Notes: generated from the sequence alone by a model not told the origin. DNA of 64,000 nucleotides from Bacteroidia bacterium (GCA_030431055.1 JAUIJA010000001.1:620001-684000); one strand, 5' to 3'; counted from the first letter of the stretch, positions 26,124 to 34,973 are shown. Numbers and translations are program-made.

Positions 26124-28607
26124 TTAAAACCCTAAATCTAAATGATAAGAGATTTTTAAGGAAATGTTATCATCAAATCTTGGAAGTTGATTCGGTCCAT
26201 ATCTATAATAAGCTGTAACTCCAATTCCTTTAAAAATCTTATTGGCTTCGATTCCACTTTCTATGAAACCTTCTTCAAGTGATTTAAATGGTAAACCGAT
26301 ATGATCTTCAGGATGTTCAATAGTTCCAATTGCAAATCGAGTTGCTACAGAAAATTCAGGTTCGATATTATAACCAAGTTTAATGCGATTAAAAGTGTGT
26401 TTTAAGTGTAATGAAATGAATTTATCAGAGAAAAACTCATTGTAATACATGGTTTCAAAACTGTTTTTTCCAGCAAATGTTAGGCGTTTTAAAATAGCAT
26501 CGCGATTAATATTATTTGGTGCAATACTATATAAATGAGTAAGAGGAGCATTTCCTAAAGCAATTCCACCTTGGAATAAAACAGAACTTTTTTGTCCTGA
26601 TAAATATGGTAATTCGTAATATGTTTTAAAATCGATTTTAGTAAACGTAAAATCATTTTCTATTGTTCCAGGAATACTTTGCGTAAACTGAAAAGTGAAT
26701 TTTGGATGTCTCTTTTCGTATTCTAATAAACCTTTTGGAGTTCGCATAAAATTGCTAAACGGGTTCCATTGTAAAGCTAATTGCGCCGTGGTTATTGAAT
26801 ATTTGTTGAATGTTTCACCATTTAAATTATATGTGTAGTCGAAAAGTGGTTCAATTTGATCATATAGCAATCCGAAGTAAGCATTTGTTTTTGGAATCAT
26901 TTTGCTTTCTACAAAAACACTGCTTCTTTTAGAGTTGTAAAAAGTGGTGATGTTTATGGGTCTTGGATCATAGATTTTAAATCGTCTTGTGTCTGTTACA
27001 AACCTTGTTTCTGCAATTTCATAAACATCATCAGAATAAGAAGCACTTATCCAAGTTTCGTTTTGTTTGCTAAGACGGTAAGATGGTGTTATTCCAAATT
27101 TGAATACTTTGTCCTTTGTTCCAAAAGCACCATAAGCACTGATTTTATAGTTTTCAGATAATTTATCATTAGTAACAAAACCAAGTCCAAGACGAAATCC
27201 TTCATGACCATTGTATTTAACAATGCTTCTTAAATCAATATCAAAAATAGAAACAGGAACATAACCATTGATTATTTTTCTTCCAAGTAGAAGTCGGCTT
27301 TCAATTTTTTCTGCAACTGAAAGACTGTCAATAGATACATAGGTTTTACTTTTTCGAGAATCTAAAGTGTCTTTAGTGTATTGTTTCCAGTAACTTTCTT
27401 TTTTTTGTAAGCTACTTTCTGGAATATCTATTTTAACAAATGGATCTCTAATACTAAAATTTTTGTTAGTTTCTAAATCAAAAGCTTTTGATTCAATTGT
27501 TAAAACAAGATGGTCACTAGTGTTGTTTTCTGTTTTTTGTTCCGAAGATTGATTAAATTTTATAGTTCCTCCTAATATGTTTAGATCTTCGGTTTTTGTT
27601 CCTTTTCTAACTTTAAAAATACGTTCGTTAGGAAACCATAATTTATGTTCGTCAAGATAATTAAAGGTATATGTTGCATTAATGTTTACAACTCCATAAA
27701 TGCGATAAAAAGCTTTAGCGATAGCAAAACTTTCTGCATCAATATACAGTAAACCTCTTAATCTATTTGTTCTTAGTTTTTTTGGCTGAAAATAAACTCG
27801 GTAAACTTTTCTGTTTTGAATTGAAACAGTATCTACAATGTTGTAATTGTATAGAAAACGACCGTATTTTGAAATAGGATTTTGCAGCGGATTTTCTAAT
27901 ATTTCAAACGGATTTTCGTAAACCGAATAGGAAACTAATTTTAATCCTAAATATTCATAAATAGGTTGTTTGAAGCCAGCCATTCTAGTAGCTAAAACGG
28001 TTTCTTTGTCACCTTTTTCATTATGTTGGATTAAATTGACTTTTTCAGTTTGATATAAATGCTGCTTACTTACAATTTTTTTAAACTTATAGTTTGAAGA
28101 ATCTAATTTTATTTTAGTTCCGCCAAAAATTCTACGCTTTTGAATGGTGTCAATTTTAGAAGAAATACTATCTGGATTAGCAGAAACGTATAAATATTCG
28201 TAATTTTTATACTGAAAACTTTCTAGCGTTTCTTCGGGTTTGTTTTTATCCCGATTGTCAATAACGTTTTTTATTATTTTATTAACCTTATTATCAGTGT
28301 ATAATTCTTGTTTTTTTTCGTTGATATTAGTTGTTGCTTTTATCAGTAAGAATTCAGTGTTTTTATTAGCATAAGCAAACTTGTCGTAATATCCTTTGTG
28401 CTTAATTATGATTGGCTTTTCAAATTCGGTTATGGTTAATTCGAATTTCCCTTCCCAATCGGTTTTATAAATATCACCTTTGTATAAAACATTGACAAAC
28501 GCCAATGGAATTGTGGTATCGAAATCAATTATTTGTCCTTTTATTTTGGTTTGTCCAAAACTAAAAAGGTTTGCTATTAAAAATAAACTTATAAAAAGCT
28601 TTTGCAT
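26124..28607 (-). CDS. DUF5686 / carboxypeptidase-regulatory-like domain outer-membrane protein
   Basis: From the ATG at 28607 (MQKLFISLFLIANLFSFGQ) this is 827 residues; an ATG 24 bp upstream would disrupt the signal peptide. After the signal comes a carboxypeptidase-regulatory-like beta-sandwich (TKIKGQIIDFDTTIPLAFVNVLYKG), then a long region of beta strands ending in a barrel with aromatic strand ends (PRFDDNISLKISYHLDLGF). This is the layout of the Bacteroidota DUF5686 family, thought to be outer-membrane proteins of unknown function. A promoter-like site lies just upstream. It lies downstream of the divergent frr-pyrH region on the same strand. Confidence 0.82.
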   Translation of the reverse strand: MQKLFISLFLIANLFSFGQTKIKGQIIDFDTTIPLAFVNVLYKGDIYKTDWEGKFELTITEFEKPIIIKHKGYYDKFAYANKNTEFLLIKATTNINEKKQELYTDNKVNKIIKNVIDNRDKNKPEETLESFQYKNYEYLYVSANPDSISSKIDTIQKRRIFGGTKIKLDSSNYKFKKIVSKQHLYQTEKVNLIQHNEKGDKETVLATRMAGFKQPIYEYLGLKLVSYSVYENPFEILENPLQNPISKYGRFLYNYNIVDTVSIQNRKVYRVYFQPKKLRTNRLRGLLYIDAESFAIAKAFYRIYGVVNINATYTFNYLDEHKLWFPNERIFKVRKGTKTEDLNILGGTIKFNQSSEQKTENNTSDHLVLTIESKAFDLETNKNFSIRDPFVKIDIPESSLQKKESYWKQYTKDTLDSRKSKTYVSIDSLSVAEKIESRLLLGRKIINGYVPVSIFDIDLRSIVKYNGHEGFRLGLGFVTNDKLSENYKISAYGAFGTKDKVFKFGITPSYRLSKQNETWISASYSDDVYEIAETRFVTDTRRFKIYDPRPINITTFYNSKRSSVFVESKMIPKTNAYFGLLYDQIEPLFDYTYNLNGETFNKYSITTAQLALQWNPFSNFMRTPKGLLEYEKRHPKFTFQFTQSIPGTIENDFTFTKIDFKTYYELPYLSGQKSSVLFQGGIALGNAPLTHLYSIAPNNINRDAILKRLTFAGKNSFETMYYNEFFSDKFISLHLKHTFNRIKLGYNIEPEFSVATRFAIGTIEHPEDHIGLPFKSLEEGFIESGIEANKIFKGIGVTAYYRYGPNQLPRFDDNISLKISYHLDLGF

Positions 28608-28628
28608 GTAAAATAATTGATGGTTGCG

Positions 28629-28677
28629 CAAACTTACATAAAATAATAGTATGATATAATAACTAAATGTAAGTTTG
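28629..28677 (-). promoter_or_regulatory. Promoter element with 11-bp inverted repeat upstream of the DUF5686 gene
   Basis: The minus strand carries TAAGTTTG (28636-28629), a TAnnTTTG match 22 bp before the ATG. CAAACTTACAT (28629-28639) is perfectly repeated in inverted form as ATGTAAGTTTG (28667-28677). The same 11-mer recurs upstream of pyrH at 30076-30086. Confidence 0.55.
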
Positions 28678-28701
28678 TTTATTGTAAAATAGAGGAATAA
28701 A

Positions 28702-28726
28702 AAAATCCCGATTTAATCGGGATTTT
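28702..28726 (-). terminator. Terminator of frr
   Basis: Stem atcccgat / atcgggat with loop TTA, extended by A/T pairs. On the minus strand, 4 bp after the frr stop, the stem is followed by a T-run. Confidence 0.88.
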
Positions 28727-28729
28727 AAA

Positions 28730-29293
28730 TTAAACTTTCATGATTTCAGCTTCTTTTATAGCTAGTAAATCGTCTGTTTTTTTTACGTAAGAATCGGTTA
28801 GTTTTTGAATATCTTCCTCTGCATTTTTACAAATATCTTCTGATGTTCCCTCTTTTTCTTCTTTTTTAATATCGTTATTAGCATCTTTACGCGCGTTTCT
28901 AATACTTACTTTAGCATCTTCAGCATGTGATTTTGCTTGCTTAACTAAATCTTTACGTCTTTCTTCTGTTAAAGGCGGAATGTTGATAATGATATTATCT
29001 CCATTGTTCATTGGGTTTAAACCTAAATTAGCAATCAAAATTGCTTTTTCAATAGGTTGAATCATGCCTTTTTCCCAAGGTGTAACGGTTAGTGTTCTAG
29101 CGTCTGGCGTTGCTACATTGGCAACTTGAGAAAGTGGTGTTTGCGAACCATAATAATCTACAAAAACACTTCCTAACATGTTAGGAGAAGCTTTACCTGC
29201 TCTAATGTTTAAAAATTCTTTTTCTAAATGCTGAATTGAACCAATCATTGATTCTTTAGCAGTTTCTATAATTAAATTAATTTCTTCAGTCAT
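28730..29293 (-). CDS. frr: Ribosome recycling factor
   Basis: A 187-residue protein with the RRF pattern: helix MTEEINLIIETAKESMIGSIQHLEKEFLNIRAGKASPNML, the beta-rich domain DYYGSQTPLSQVANVATPDARTLTVTPWE and C-terminal helices with LTEERRKDLVKQAKSHAEDAKV. It splits post-termination ribosomes together with EF-G. It lies 41 bp downstream of pyrH on the same strand, a very common pyrH-frr pair. A terminator follows directly. Confidence 0.98.
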   Translation of the reverse strand: MTEEINLIIETAKESMIGSIQHLEKEFLNIRAGKASPNMLGSVFVDYYGSQTPLSQVANVATPDARTLTVTPWEKGMIQPIEKAILIANLGLNPMNNGDNIIINIPPLTEERRKDLVKQAKSHAEDAKVSIRNARKDANNDIKKEEKEGTSEDICKNAEEDIQKLTDSYVKKTDDLLAIKEAEIMKV

Positions 29294-29334
29294 GATTAAT
29301 TTTTTTTATAATCGTATCAAAATTTGAACCAAAA

Positions 29335-30042
29335 TTATATTGTTACTGTTGTTCCTACAGTTTCACCTTCACAAACTTTTAATAAATTTCCGTCTTTATT
29401 CATGTCGAAAACAATAATAGGTAATTTATTTTCTTGGCTTAAAGTGAAAGCTGTTGTATCCATTACATTTAATCCTTTTGCTAATACATCTTCAAATGAA
29501 ATAAAATCAAATTTTTCAGCATTTGCATCTTTTTCAGGATCGGCAGAGTAAACACCGTCAACACGAGTTCCTTTTAAAATAACATCGGCATTAATTTCAA
29601 TTCCTCTTAAAACAGCAGCAGTGTCTGTAGTAAAATAAGGATTTCCAGTTCCAGCACCAAAAATTACAATTCTACCTTTTTCTAAATGACGCGTTGCTCT
29701 CCTTTTAATGTAAGGTTCTGCAATTGCTTCAATTTTTAAAGCGGTTTGTAAACGCGTTTGCATACCTGCTTCTTCAAGTGCGCCTTGTAAAGCCATTCCG
29801 TTAATAACGGTAGCTAGCATTCCCATATAATCTCCTTGAACGCGATCCATTCCGTTACTTGCTCCAGCAACACCTCTAAAAATATTTCCACCGCCAATTA
29901 CTACAGCGATTTCTACTCCTTTTTGGTGAATTTGTTTAATTTCTTCAGCATATTCTGCTAAACGTTTTGGGTCGATTCCGTATTGACGTTCACCCATAAG
30001 TGCTTCACCACTTAATTTTAAAAGGATTCTTTTGTATTTCAT
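29335..30042 (-). CDS. pyrH: UMP kinase (uridylate kinase)
   Basis: A 235-residue amino-acid-kinase-fold enzyme converting UMP and ATP to UDP and ADP. N-terminal [19 protein letters not shown] and the glycine loop [11 protein letters not shown] are typical, as are [19 protein letters not shown] and the UMP-binding [16 protein letters not shown]. It is a single-domain bacterial PyrH of standard length. It precedes frr. A good promoter lies upstream at 30076-30105. It acts in the cytoplasm in pyrimidine nucleotide synthesis. Confidence 0.98.
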   Translation of the reverse strand: MKYKRILLKLSGEALMGERQYGIDPKRLAEYAEEIKQIHQKGVEIAVVIGGGNIFRGVAGASNGMDRVQGDYMGMLATVINGMALQGALEEAGMQTRLQTALKIEAIAEPYIKRRATRHLEKGRIVIFGAGTGNPYFTTDTAAVLRGIEINADVILKGTRVDGVYSADPEKDANAEKFDFISFEDVLAKGLNVMDTTAFTLSQENKLPIIVFDMNKDGNLLKVCEGETVGTTVTI

Positions 30043-30075
30043 CAGTATTATTTATGCGTGTTGTTTTATGTGATG

Positions 30076-30105
30076 CAAACTTACATAAAATTACAATATG
30101 GGCAA
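30076..30105 (-). promoter_or_regulatory. Predicted promoter of pyrH-frr
   Basis: Minus-strand TTG (30105-30103), 19 bp, then TAAGTTTG (30083-30076), a full match to the Bacteroidota pattern, about 34 bp before the ATG at 30042. It shares 17 bases with the region upstream of the DUF5686 gene. Confidence 0.7.
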
Positions 30106-30114
30106 AGTGTAAGA

Positions 30115-30897
30115 TTATTTTGGAAGAACATCTTTAAATGTGTGTTGCGCTTCGTTATAACCAATTTCATATATTGCTTTCATCTTTGTTTTACTTGTTT
30201 CAAATGTGCTGAAATTTGCCAATTCCTTTGGTTCGATTACCCAATCACATAATCCAAATTTTTGATAATTTCCTCTTGCTGTTAATAATTCAAACGAACG
30301 AGTTGTTACCGATTTTATTGAATTTAAATTTTTTGCTTCAACATTGTGAATTGGACTTACATAAACACCAATAATAATATCAGAGTCGCCTTGTAATAAG
30401 TCTGCTGGGAAATGATTTAAAATTCCACCATCGCTGTACATTTTTTCATTTAAAACATAAGGTGTAAGCATTCCTGGAAAAGCCGCTGAAGCTAAAACAG
30501 CATCGCTTACTAAAGTTTTTTCTCCAAAAACCTTTAATTTTCCTGTAACTAGATTTGTTGCTGTAATTTTAACAGGAATAGGTAAATCTCCAATTTTAGT
30601 TTCACCAAAAACTTTTTCGAAGTATTTTTTGAAGGCTACAGAGTCTATAATTCCAGGTTTTTTTAATGTAAAGTGTTTCCAGTTGAAAAAATAAATAGAT
30701 TGAAAAAAATCTAAAATTTCAGATGGGCTTTTTCCATAAGAATACATTGCTGCGATAATCGCTCCGGCACTACTGCCCGACATTCGATTTGGCTTAATGT
30801 TGTTTTCTTCTAAAAATTGTAAAGCTCCTGCGTGTGCAATTCCTTTTGAACCACCACCTGAAAGTGCAATTCCGATGTTTTTAGTAGTAAAATCCAT
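30115..30897 (-). CDS. Patatin-like phospholipase
   Basis: A 260-residue patatin-domain hydrolase. GIALSGGGSKGIAHAG (residues 9-24) forms the oxyanion hole, GSSAG (residues 41-45) gives the nucleophile Ser43, and DGG with D156 (YSDGGILNHFP) completes the Ser-Asp dyad. There is no signal peptide, so it acts in the cytoplasm or at the inner membrane on glycerophospholipids. The RssA/YchK-type subgroup is the best match by length. It is a single gene, with pyrH downstream and the divergent thioredoxin-like gene upstream. Confidence 0.93.
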   Translation of the reverse strand: MDFTTKNIGIALSGGGSKGIAHAGALQFLEENNIKPNRMSGSSAGAIIAAMYSYGKSPSEILDFFQSIYFFNWKHFTLKKPGIIDSVAFKKYFEKVFGETKIGDLPIPVKITATNLVTGKLKVFGEKTLVSDAVLASAAFPGMLTPYVLNEKMYSDGGILNHFPADLLQGDSDIIIGVYVSPIHNVEAKNLNSIKSVTTRSFELLTARGNYQKFGLCDWVIEPKELANFSTFETSKTKMKAIYEIGYNEAQHTFKDVLPK

Positions 30898-30935
30898 TTG
30901 TAACTTTGCTTACATATTTTCATCAAAAATAAGCT

Positions 30936-30943
30936 TAAATTTG
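30936..30943 (+). promoter_or_regulatory. Predicted -7 element of the thioredoxin-like gene
   Basis: TAAATTTG matches TAnnTTTG and lies 19 bp before the start codon at 30963. No TTG with proper spacing was found. Confidence 0.45.
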
Positions 30944-30962
30944 CCAACTAAACGAAAATATT

Positions 30963-31562
30963 ATGCAAATGAAAATAAAAAAAGCGTTGAACAATAGTTT
31001 TTCGTATTTAGAATATAGAGAGTTAGTGACACAATTAATTTCTGAAGGAAAATCGACAGGACATACACAAACAGAGGATTTTTTAAACTATTCTAAGTTG
31101 AATGAAACACGTATGAATCGTTTAGAAAAGACGCTAAAAGTTCCTCAAGAATTAACGGAAAAGCTAAATAATCTGTCTAAGGATTATATTTGGTTAACAA
31201 TCTCTGAAGGTTGGTGTGGTGATGCGGCACAAATCGTTCCTGTTTTGCATAAAATGGAAGAAGCTTCAAGTAAAATCGATTTACGTTTGGTATTGCGCGA
31301 TGATAATGATGATTTGATGCAATTGTTTTTAACTAATGGAAGTAAATCGGTGCCAAAAGTTGTTGTTTTAGAAAAAGACACAAAAGAAGTAATAGCTAGT
31401 TGGGGACCACGACCAGAGCCAGCAAGGAAATTAATAGCAGATTATAAAGCAAAACACGGAGTTGTTGATGAACCTGTAAAAATTGAATTACAAAAATGGT
31501 ATTTGCACGATAAAGGTTTGACTACTATGGAAGAATTTGTTAAACTTTTACAAAACTCCTAA
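30963..31562 (+). CDS. Thioredoxin-fold protein without a CxxC pair
   Basis: A 199-residue cytoplasmic protein with a thioredoxin-like core (WLTISEGWCGDAAQIVPVLHKM). The position of WCGPC reads WCGDA, leaving only C85, so it cannot perform standard dithiol exchange. The cis-proline segment appears at SVPKVVVLEKD. It fits the Thioredoxin_9-type family, whose members often have WCGD. It could be a monothiol or a binding protein. No signal peptide is seen. The 3' end overlaps the convergent YiiX-like gene by 15 bp. Confidence 0.8.
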   Translation: MQMKIKKALNNSFSYLEYRELVTQLISEGKSTGHTQTEDFLNYSKLNETRMNRLEKTLKVPQELTEKLNNLSKDYIWLTISEGWCGDAAQIVPVLHKMEEASSKIDLRLVLRDDNDDLMQLFLTNGSKSVPKVVVLEKDTKEVIASWGPRPEPARKLIADYKAKHGVVDEPVKIELQKWYLHDKGLTTMEEFVKLLQNS

Positions 31563-32165
31563 AATCTTAATCTTTTTAGACGTTGAAATTCCTCCTGGAT
31601 TGCAACCCAGTTTTCCTTCAGGAATTTCAATGTTTAACTTTTGATAATATTCTGCCCAAGCTTCAAAATAGTCATTTGAGCCTGGCGCTTTAAATGTCAT
31701 AGGATACAATTTGAAAAAAGGCTTTTCATTTGCTTGAAGAAAGCAATCGTAAATTAATTCAGAACAATAATAACTTCCATTGCCGTACAAATACGCATCG
31801 TCATAAGGAACACCTAATTGTTGTAAGCCAAATTTAATTGCACTAGGAATTAGTTTTTGAAAACGTTTTTTCAATCTGCCCACATACATGGTTTGATTGG
31901 TGTATGATTTAAAAGTTTCAAACGGAGTCAATTTAACTTCACTTCCAGACGCTTCTAAAATGAACAGATTATCGTTTTGTGTAACAACCATTCCCATGTG
32001 GTTAAAATCAATTCCTTTGTAGCCTTCGGTTACTTGATTGATGGCGTCACACAATTCGCCACAATTCATCGATTGAAAAATGAAATCACCGTCTTTCAAC
32101 TGAATTTTTTGAGCAAAATTCCAATTAACAATTAAGAGAAAGAAAAAGACAAGATTACGCTTCAT
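31548..32165 (-). CDS. YiiX/YebB-like NlpC/P60-type cysteine hydrolase, exported
   Basis: From the ATG at 32165 this is 205 residues with a signal peptide (MKRNLVFFFLLIVNWNFAQ). The longer frame adds 20 residues that hide the signal. LKDGDFIFQSMN is the usual domain start. The His in DFNHMGMVV and the Cys in GSYYCSELIYDCF are the expected catalytic pair of the permuted papain-like YiiX/YebB fold. It is exported to the periplasm or beyond. Substrate unknown (cell wall or lipid amide is possible). It overlaps truB by 11 bp and the thioredoxin-like gene by 15 bp. Confidence 0.8.
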   Translation of the reverse strand: MKRNLVFFFLLIVNWNFAQKIQLKDGDFIFQSMNCGELCDAINQVTEGYKGIDFNHMGMVVTQNDNLFILEASGSEVKLTPFETFKSYTNQTMYVGRLKKRFQKLIPSAIKFGLQQLGVPYDDAYLYGNGSYYCSELIYDCFLQANEKPFFKLYPMTFKAPGSNDYFEAWAEYYQKLNIEIPEGKLGCNPGGISTSKKIKILGVL

Positions 32166-32853
32166 CGTTAATTTGTTTTTCAAATTCAAGTGGAGAAACA
32201 GCGTCTTCAACTGAATAATTTCCAATTTTAGTTCTTCTAAGAGCAGTTAAATGTCCGCCAGAATTTAATGCTTCTCCAAAATCGTAAGCAAGCGAACGAA
32301 TGTAAGTTCCTTTACTGCATTTTACTCTAAAATCAACTTCTGGAAGTTCAATTCGAGTTAATTCAAATTCGTAGATTGTAGTTTTTCGAGCTTCAATTTC
32401 GATTTCTTCGCCAGCACGAGCATGTTCATATAAACGTTTTCCGTCTTTTTTAATCGCAGAAAAAACAGGTGGTTTTTGCATAATTTCACCAGAAAATTGT
32501 TGCAAAGTTTCTTTTAATAAATCTTCAGTAATATGTGCTGTTGGAAAAGTTTTGTCAACTTCGGTTTCTAAATCGTAAGAAGGTGTAGTTTCACCCAACT
32601 TAATAGTTCCAGTATATTCTTTTTCTTGCGCTTGAATTTCATTTATGGTCTTGGTAAACTTTCCGGTACAAATAATTAATAAACCTGTTGCTAAAGGATC
32701 TAAAGTTCCAGCGTGACCAATTTTAAAACGTTTCGGTAAATTGAATTTTTTCTTTAAAACGTACTTTAATTTATTCACCGCTTGGAATGAAGTCCATGTT
32801 AATGGCTTGTCGATAAGAATGACTTTTCCGTTTGTAAAATCTTCGCTTGTCAT
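32155..32853 (-). CDS. truB: tRNA pseudouridine-55 synthase
   Basis: A 232-residue enzyme that makes pseudouridine 55 in the T-loop of tRNAs. The catalytic aspartate is D52 in GHAGTLDPLATGLLI. Further conserved blocks are IDKPLTWTSFQAV at the N-terminus, KPPVFSAIKKDGKRLYEHAR and CSKGTYIRSLAYDFG. It lacks a long C-terminal PUA domain, as in many short TruB proteins of Bacteroidota. It is the fourth gene of the ftsX-DUF3098-uppP-truB unit, 3 bp after uppP. Confidence 0.96.
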   Translation of the reverse strand: MTSEDFTNGKVILIDKPLTWTSFQAVNKLKYVLKKKFNLPKRFKIGHAGTLDPLATGLLIICTGKFTKTINEIQAQEKEYTGTIKLGETTPSYDLETEVDKTFPTAHITEDLLKETLQQFSGEIMQKPPVFSAIKKDGKRLYEHARAGEEIEIEARKTTIYEFELTRIELPEVDFRVKCSKGTYIRSLAYDFGEALNSGGHLTALRRTKIGNYSVEDAVSPLEFEKQINDEA

Positions 32854-32856
32854 TTT

Positions 32857-33651
32857 TTAGAAAACTAAACCGATAATTATTGCAACTAAACCTACTACTA
32901 AACAATAAATCGAAAAATATTTCAGCTTACTATTTCTAACCAATTTAATCATCCAATTACAGGCAAATAAACCAGCGATAAATGCAGCTAGAAAACCAGC
33001 AGATAAATAGCTAAAACTAGATTCGTTATAAACTAATTCTCCACTCATAATGTCTTTAGCGATTTTACCAAAAATCAGTGGGATAACCATTAAAAATGAG
33101 AAACGAGCAGCTTTATTTTTATCTACACCTAATAATACCGAAGTCGATATAGTGGCGCCAGATCGAGAAATACCTGGAAGCATTGCAATGGCTTGAGATA
33201 TTCCTATGATAAAGGCATTTTTAAAACTAACAGGACGCAATGTGCTTTTTGATTTGTCGGCAAAAAATAGTAAAACAGCTGTTACGATTAACATAATTCC
33301 AACAAACACGACATCACCATCAAAAAGTTGTTCTAATTTTTCTTCAAATAACAATCCTATAACTACTGCTGGAATCATTGATAAAACAATTTTTAATGAA
33401 AATTGAAATGATTCATTCCACTTAAATTGAAGTAAGCCAGTAATGATTTCTAAAACATCTTTTCGAAAAATAACAATTGTGCTTAATGCAGTTGCAAAAT
33501 GAACAACAACAGTAAATAACAATCCTTCTTCGGGCATTTTTCCTTCACCTAAAATAGCTTTTGTGAGCTCTAAATGTCCGCTAGAAGAAACAGGTAAAAA
33601 TTCGGTTAACCCTTGGATAATTCCTAAAATAATAGCTTCTAAAACGCCCAT
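32857..33651 (-). CDS. uppP: Undecaprenyl-diphosphate phosphatase
   Basis: A 264-residue integral membrane protein of the BacA/UppP family, with about eight helices. The two catalytic motifs are GLTEFLPVSSSGHLELT (E17, H26 and the Ser-rich loop) and LPGISRSGATIS. It dephosphorylates undecaprenyl diphosphate to regenerate the lipid carrier for peptidoglycan and other polymers, and can give bacitracin resistance. It lies between DUF3098 (3 bp) and truB (3 bp), a tightly packed operon. Confidence 0.97.
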   Translation of the reverse strand: MGVLEAIILGIIQGLTEFLPVSSSGHLELTKAILGEGKMPEEGLLFTVVVHFATALSTIVIFRKDVLEIITGLLQFKWNESFQFSLKIVLSMIPAVVIGLLFEEKLEQLFDGDVVFVGIMLIVTAVLLFFADKSKSTLRPVSFKNAFIIGISQAIAMLPGISRSGATISTSVLLGVDKNKAARFSFLMVIPLIFGKIAKDIMSGELVYNESSFSYLSAGFLAAFIAGLFACNWMIKLVRNSKLKYFSIYCLVVGLVAIIIGLVF

Positions 33652-33654
33652 GAA

Positions 33655-33897
33655 TTATTTCTTATCCTTTTTAAAAATAGAATAAATCACAACTCCAAAA
33701 CCAGCTAAAACGATTGTAGGAGCTAAACGAATTCTTCTGAAATTAAAAATTTCCTCGTTAAATACATTTGGATCGTCACTTCCGCCGCCACTCATTAAGA
33801 TAAAACCTAATGCGATTAAGATTATCCCAACAATTAAAATCTTATAATTTGTCTTACTAAATAAGAACTCCTCGTTGTTTGTATTGTTGTTTTTCAT
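33655..33897 (-). CDS. DUF3098 small membrane protein
   Basis: An 80-residue protein with two hydrophobic helices (about residues 19-36 and 57-73), joined by a Gly/Asp-rich loop with GGGSDDPNVFNEEIFNFRRIRLAP. This is the DUF3098 family of Bacteroidota, regularly found between ftsX and uppP. No biochemical function is known. Gene order suggests a link with the cell envelope or division, but this is inference. Confidence 0.85.
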   Translation of the reverse strand: MKNNNTNNEEFLFSKTNYKILIVGIILIALGFILMSGGGSDDPNVFNEEIFNFRRIRLAPTIVLAGFGVVIYSIFKKDKK

Positions 33898-33913
33898 TTT
33901 CTGAATCTAAAAA

Positions 33914-34789
33914 TTAATAAAGATCTTCTGTTCGTAAATTAAGGAAACGTTGGGTAGCGAAGAAAGTACTTATCCAAGTAATTAAAATTCCAACTATAAG
34001 TACGCCGCCAAAAATAATTCCAAGCGAAACATAATCTTTTACTAAGTGTAAATTTGGTAACCAATTATCTACATAATAAACCAATCCTAATAATGCAATT
34101 ATTGCCAAAAAAGAACCAATTAAACCTAATTTTATACTTCTCCAGATAAAAGGTTTTCTAATGAATGATTTTGTAGCGCCAACCATTTGCATTGTTTTAA
34201 TTGTAAAACGATGCGAATAAATAGATAATCGTAGCGAACTATTAATTAAAAGCATAGCAATTACAGCTAGAAATCCACTAATGATTAAAATCCAAAAACT
34301 TATTTTCTTAATGTTGTTGTTTACAATATCAACCAAGTTTTTGTCGTAGATAATGTCCGAAACAAATTTATTTTTCTTAATATCACTTTCTATTTGTTTG
34401 ATACTATCAGAAACAACATAATCACCTTTTAAATTGATGTCAAAAGAATTTTGAAGTGGATTAAATCCTAAAAACTCCATAAAATCTTCACCTACAATAT
34501 CCACATTGTTTTTAGCAGCACTATCTTTATGAACAAATGCATATTCTTTAATAAAACGAGCGTTTTTTAAAACGCTATCAAAAGCGTTTAAAACACTATC
34601 TTTTGCTTCATTTTTAAAATAAACGGTCATCGGAATTTTTTCCTTAAAATCGTTCGTTATTTTTTTAGATTTAATAACGAATAACCCTAAAGTTCCTAGT
34701 AAAAAAAGAACTAAAAAAATACTCAGTATTACAGAAAAGTAAGAAGATATTAAACGTCTTTTTTGATATTTTTCAAAAGATGAAGCCAT
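33914..34789 (-). CDS. ftsX: FtsX-like ABC permease (cell division)
   Basis: A 291-residue membrane protein with a cytoplasmic N-terminus, a helix near residues 15-38, a periplasmic domain (about residues 45-165) and three C-terminal helices (SFWILIISGFLAVIAMLLINS; LGLIGSFLAIIALLGLVYYV; LGIIFGGVLIVGILITWIS). MQMVGATKSFIRKPF is the FtsX signature loop after the second helix. It pairs with the ATPase FtsE, not encoded here, to control peptidoglycan hydrolases during division. It begins the minus-strand operon ftsX-DUF3098-uppP-truB, divergent from leuS. Confidence 0.93.
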   Translation of the reverse strand: MASSFEKYQKRRLISSYFSVILSIFLVLFLLGTLGLFVIKSKKITNDFKEKIPMTVYFKNEAKDSVLNAFDSVLKNARFIKEYAFVHKDSAAKNNVDIVGEDFMEFLGFNPLQNSFDINLKGDYVVSDSIKQIESDIKKNKFVSDIIYDKNLVDIVNNNIKKISFWILIISGFLAVIAMLLINSSLRLSIYSHRFTIKTMQMVGATKSFIRKPFIWRSIKLGLIGSFLAIIALLGLVYYVDNWLPNLHLVKDYVSLGIIFGGVLIVGILITWISTFFATQRFLNLRTEDLY

Positions 34790-34858
34790 AAATCAATATA
34801 AATTACGCGGTAAAAATAATAAGAAATTCCCTTACTACAGAATATAACGTGTAAAGTT

Positions 34859-34887
34859 TTGGTTTTCGTACAATAAACGTAAATTTG
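34859..34887 (+). promoter_or_regulatory. Predicted promoter of leuS
   Basis: TTG (34859-34861), 18 bp, TAAATTTG (34880-34887), a full Bacteroidota match. The start codon is 86 bp further on, leaving a leader that includes the repeat at 34898-34973. Confidence 0.7.
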
Positions 34888-34897
34888 CACCGAATTT

Positions 34898-34973
34898 TAG
34901 TTGGCAGTAAACGGTCGCAGTTTTCAGTTTTGCGACGTCTGTACACTGTAAATTATAAACCGTAAACTGAACA
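34898..34973 (+). repeat. Repeat-derived leader of leuS with nested inverted repeats
   Basis: The leader reads as repeated cagt/actg motifs. An inner perfect stem GTCGCA (34914-34919) / TGCGAC (34931-34936) closes an 11-base loop. Outer arms cagtaaacgg (34905-34914) and ccgtaaactg (34960-34969) are imperfectly complementary. It runs up to the ATG. It does not look like a T-box. Confidence 0.6.

Noticed and set aside
34898..34973. T-box riboswitch upstream of leuS
   Set aside because: No T-box sequence, specifier loop or antiterminator could be found; the structure is explained by repeats.
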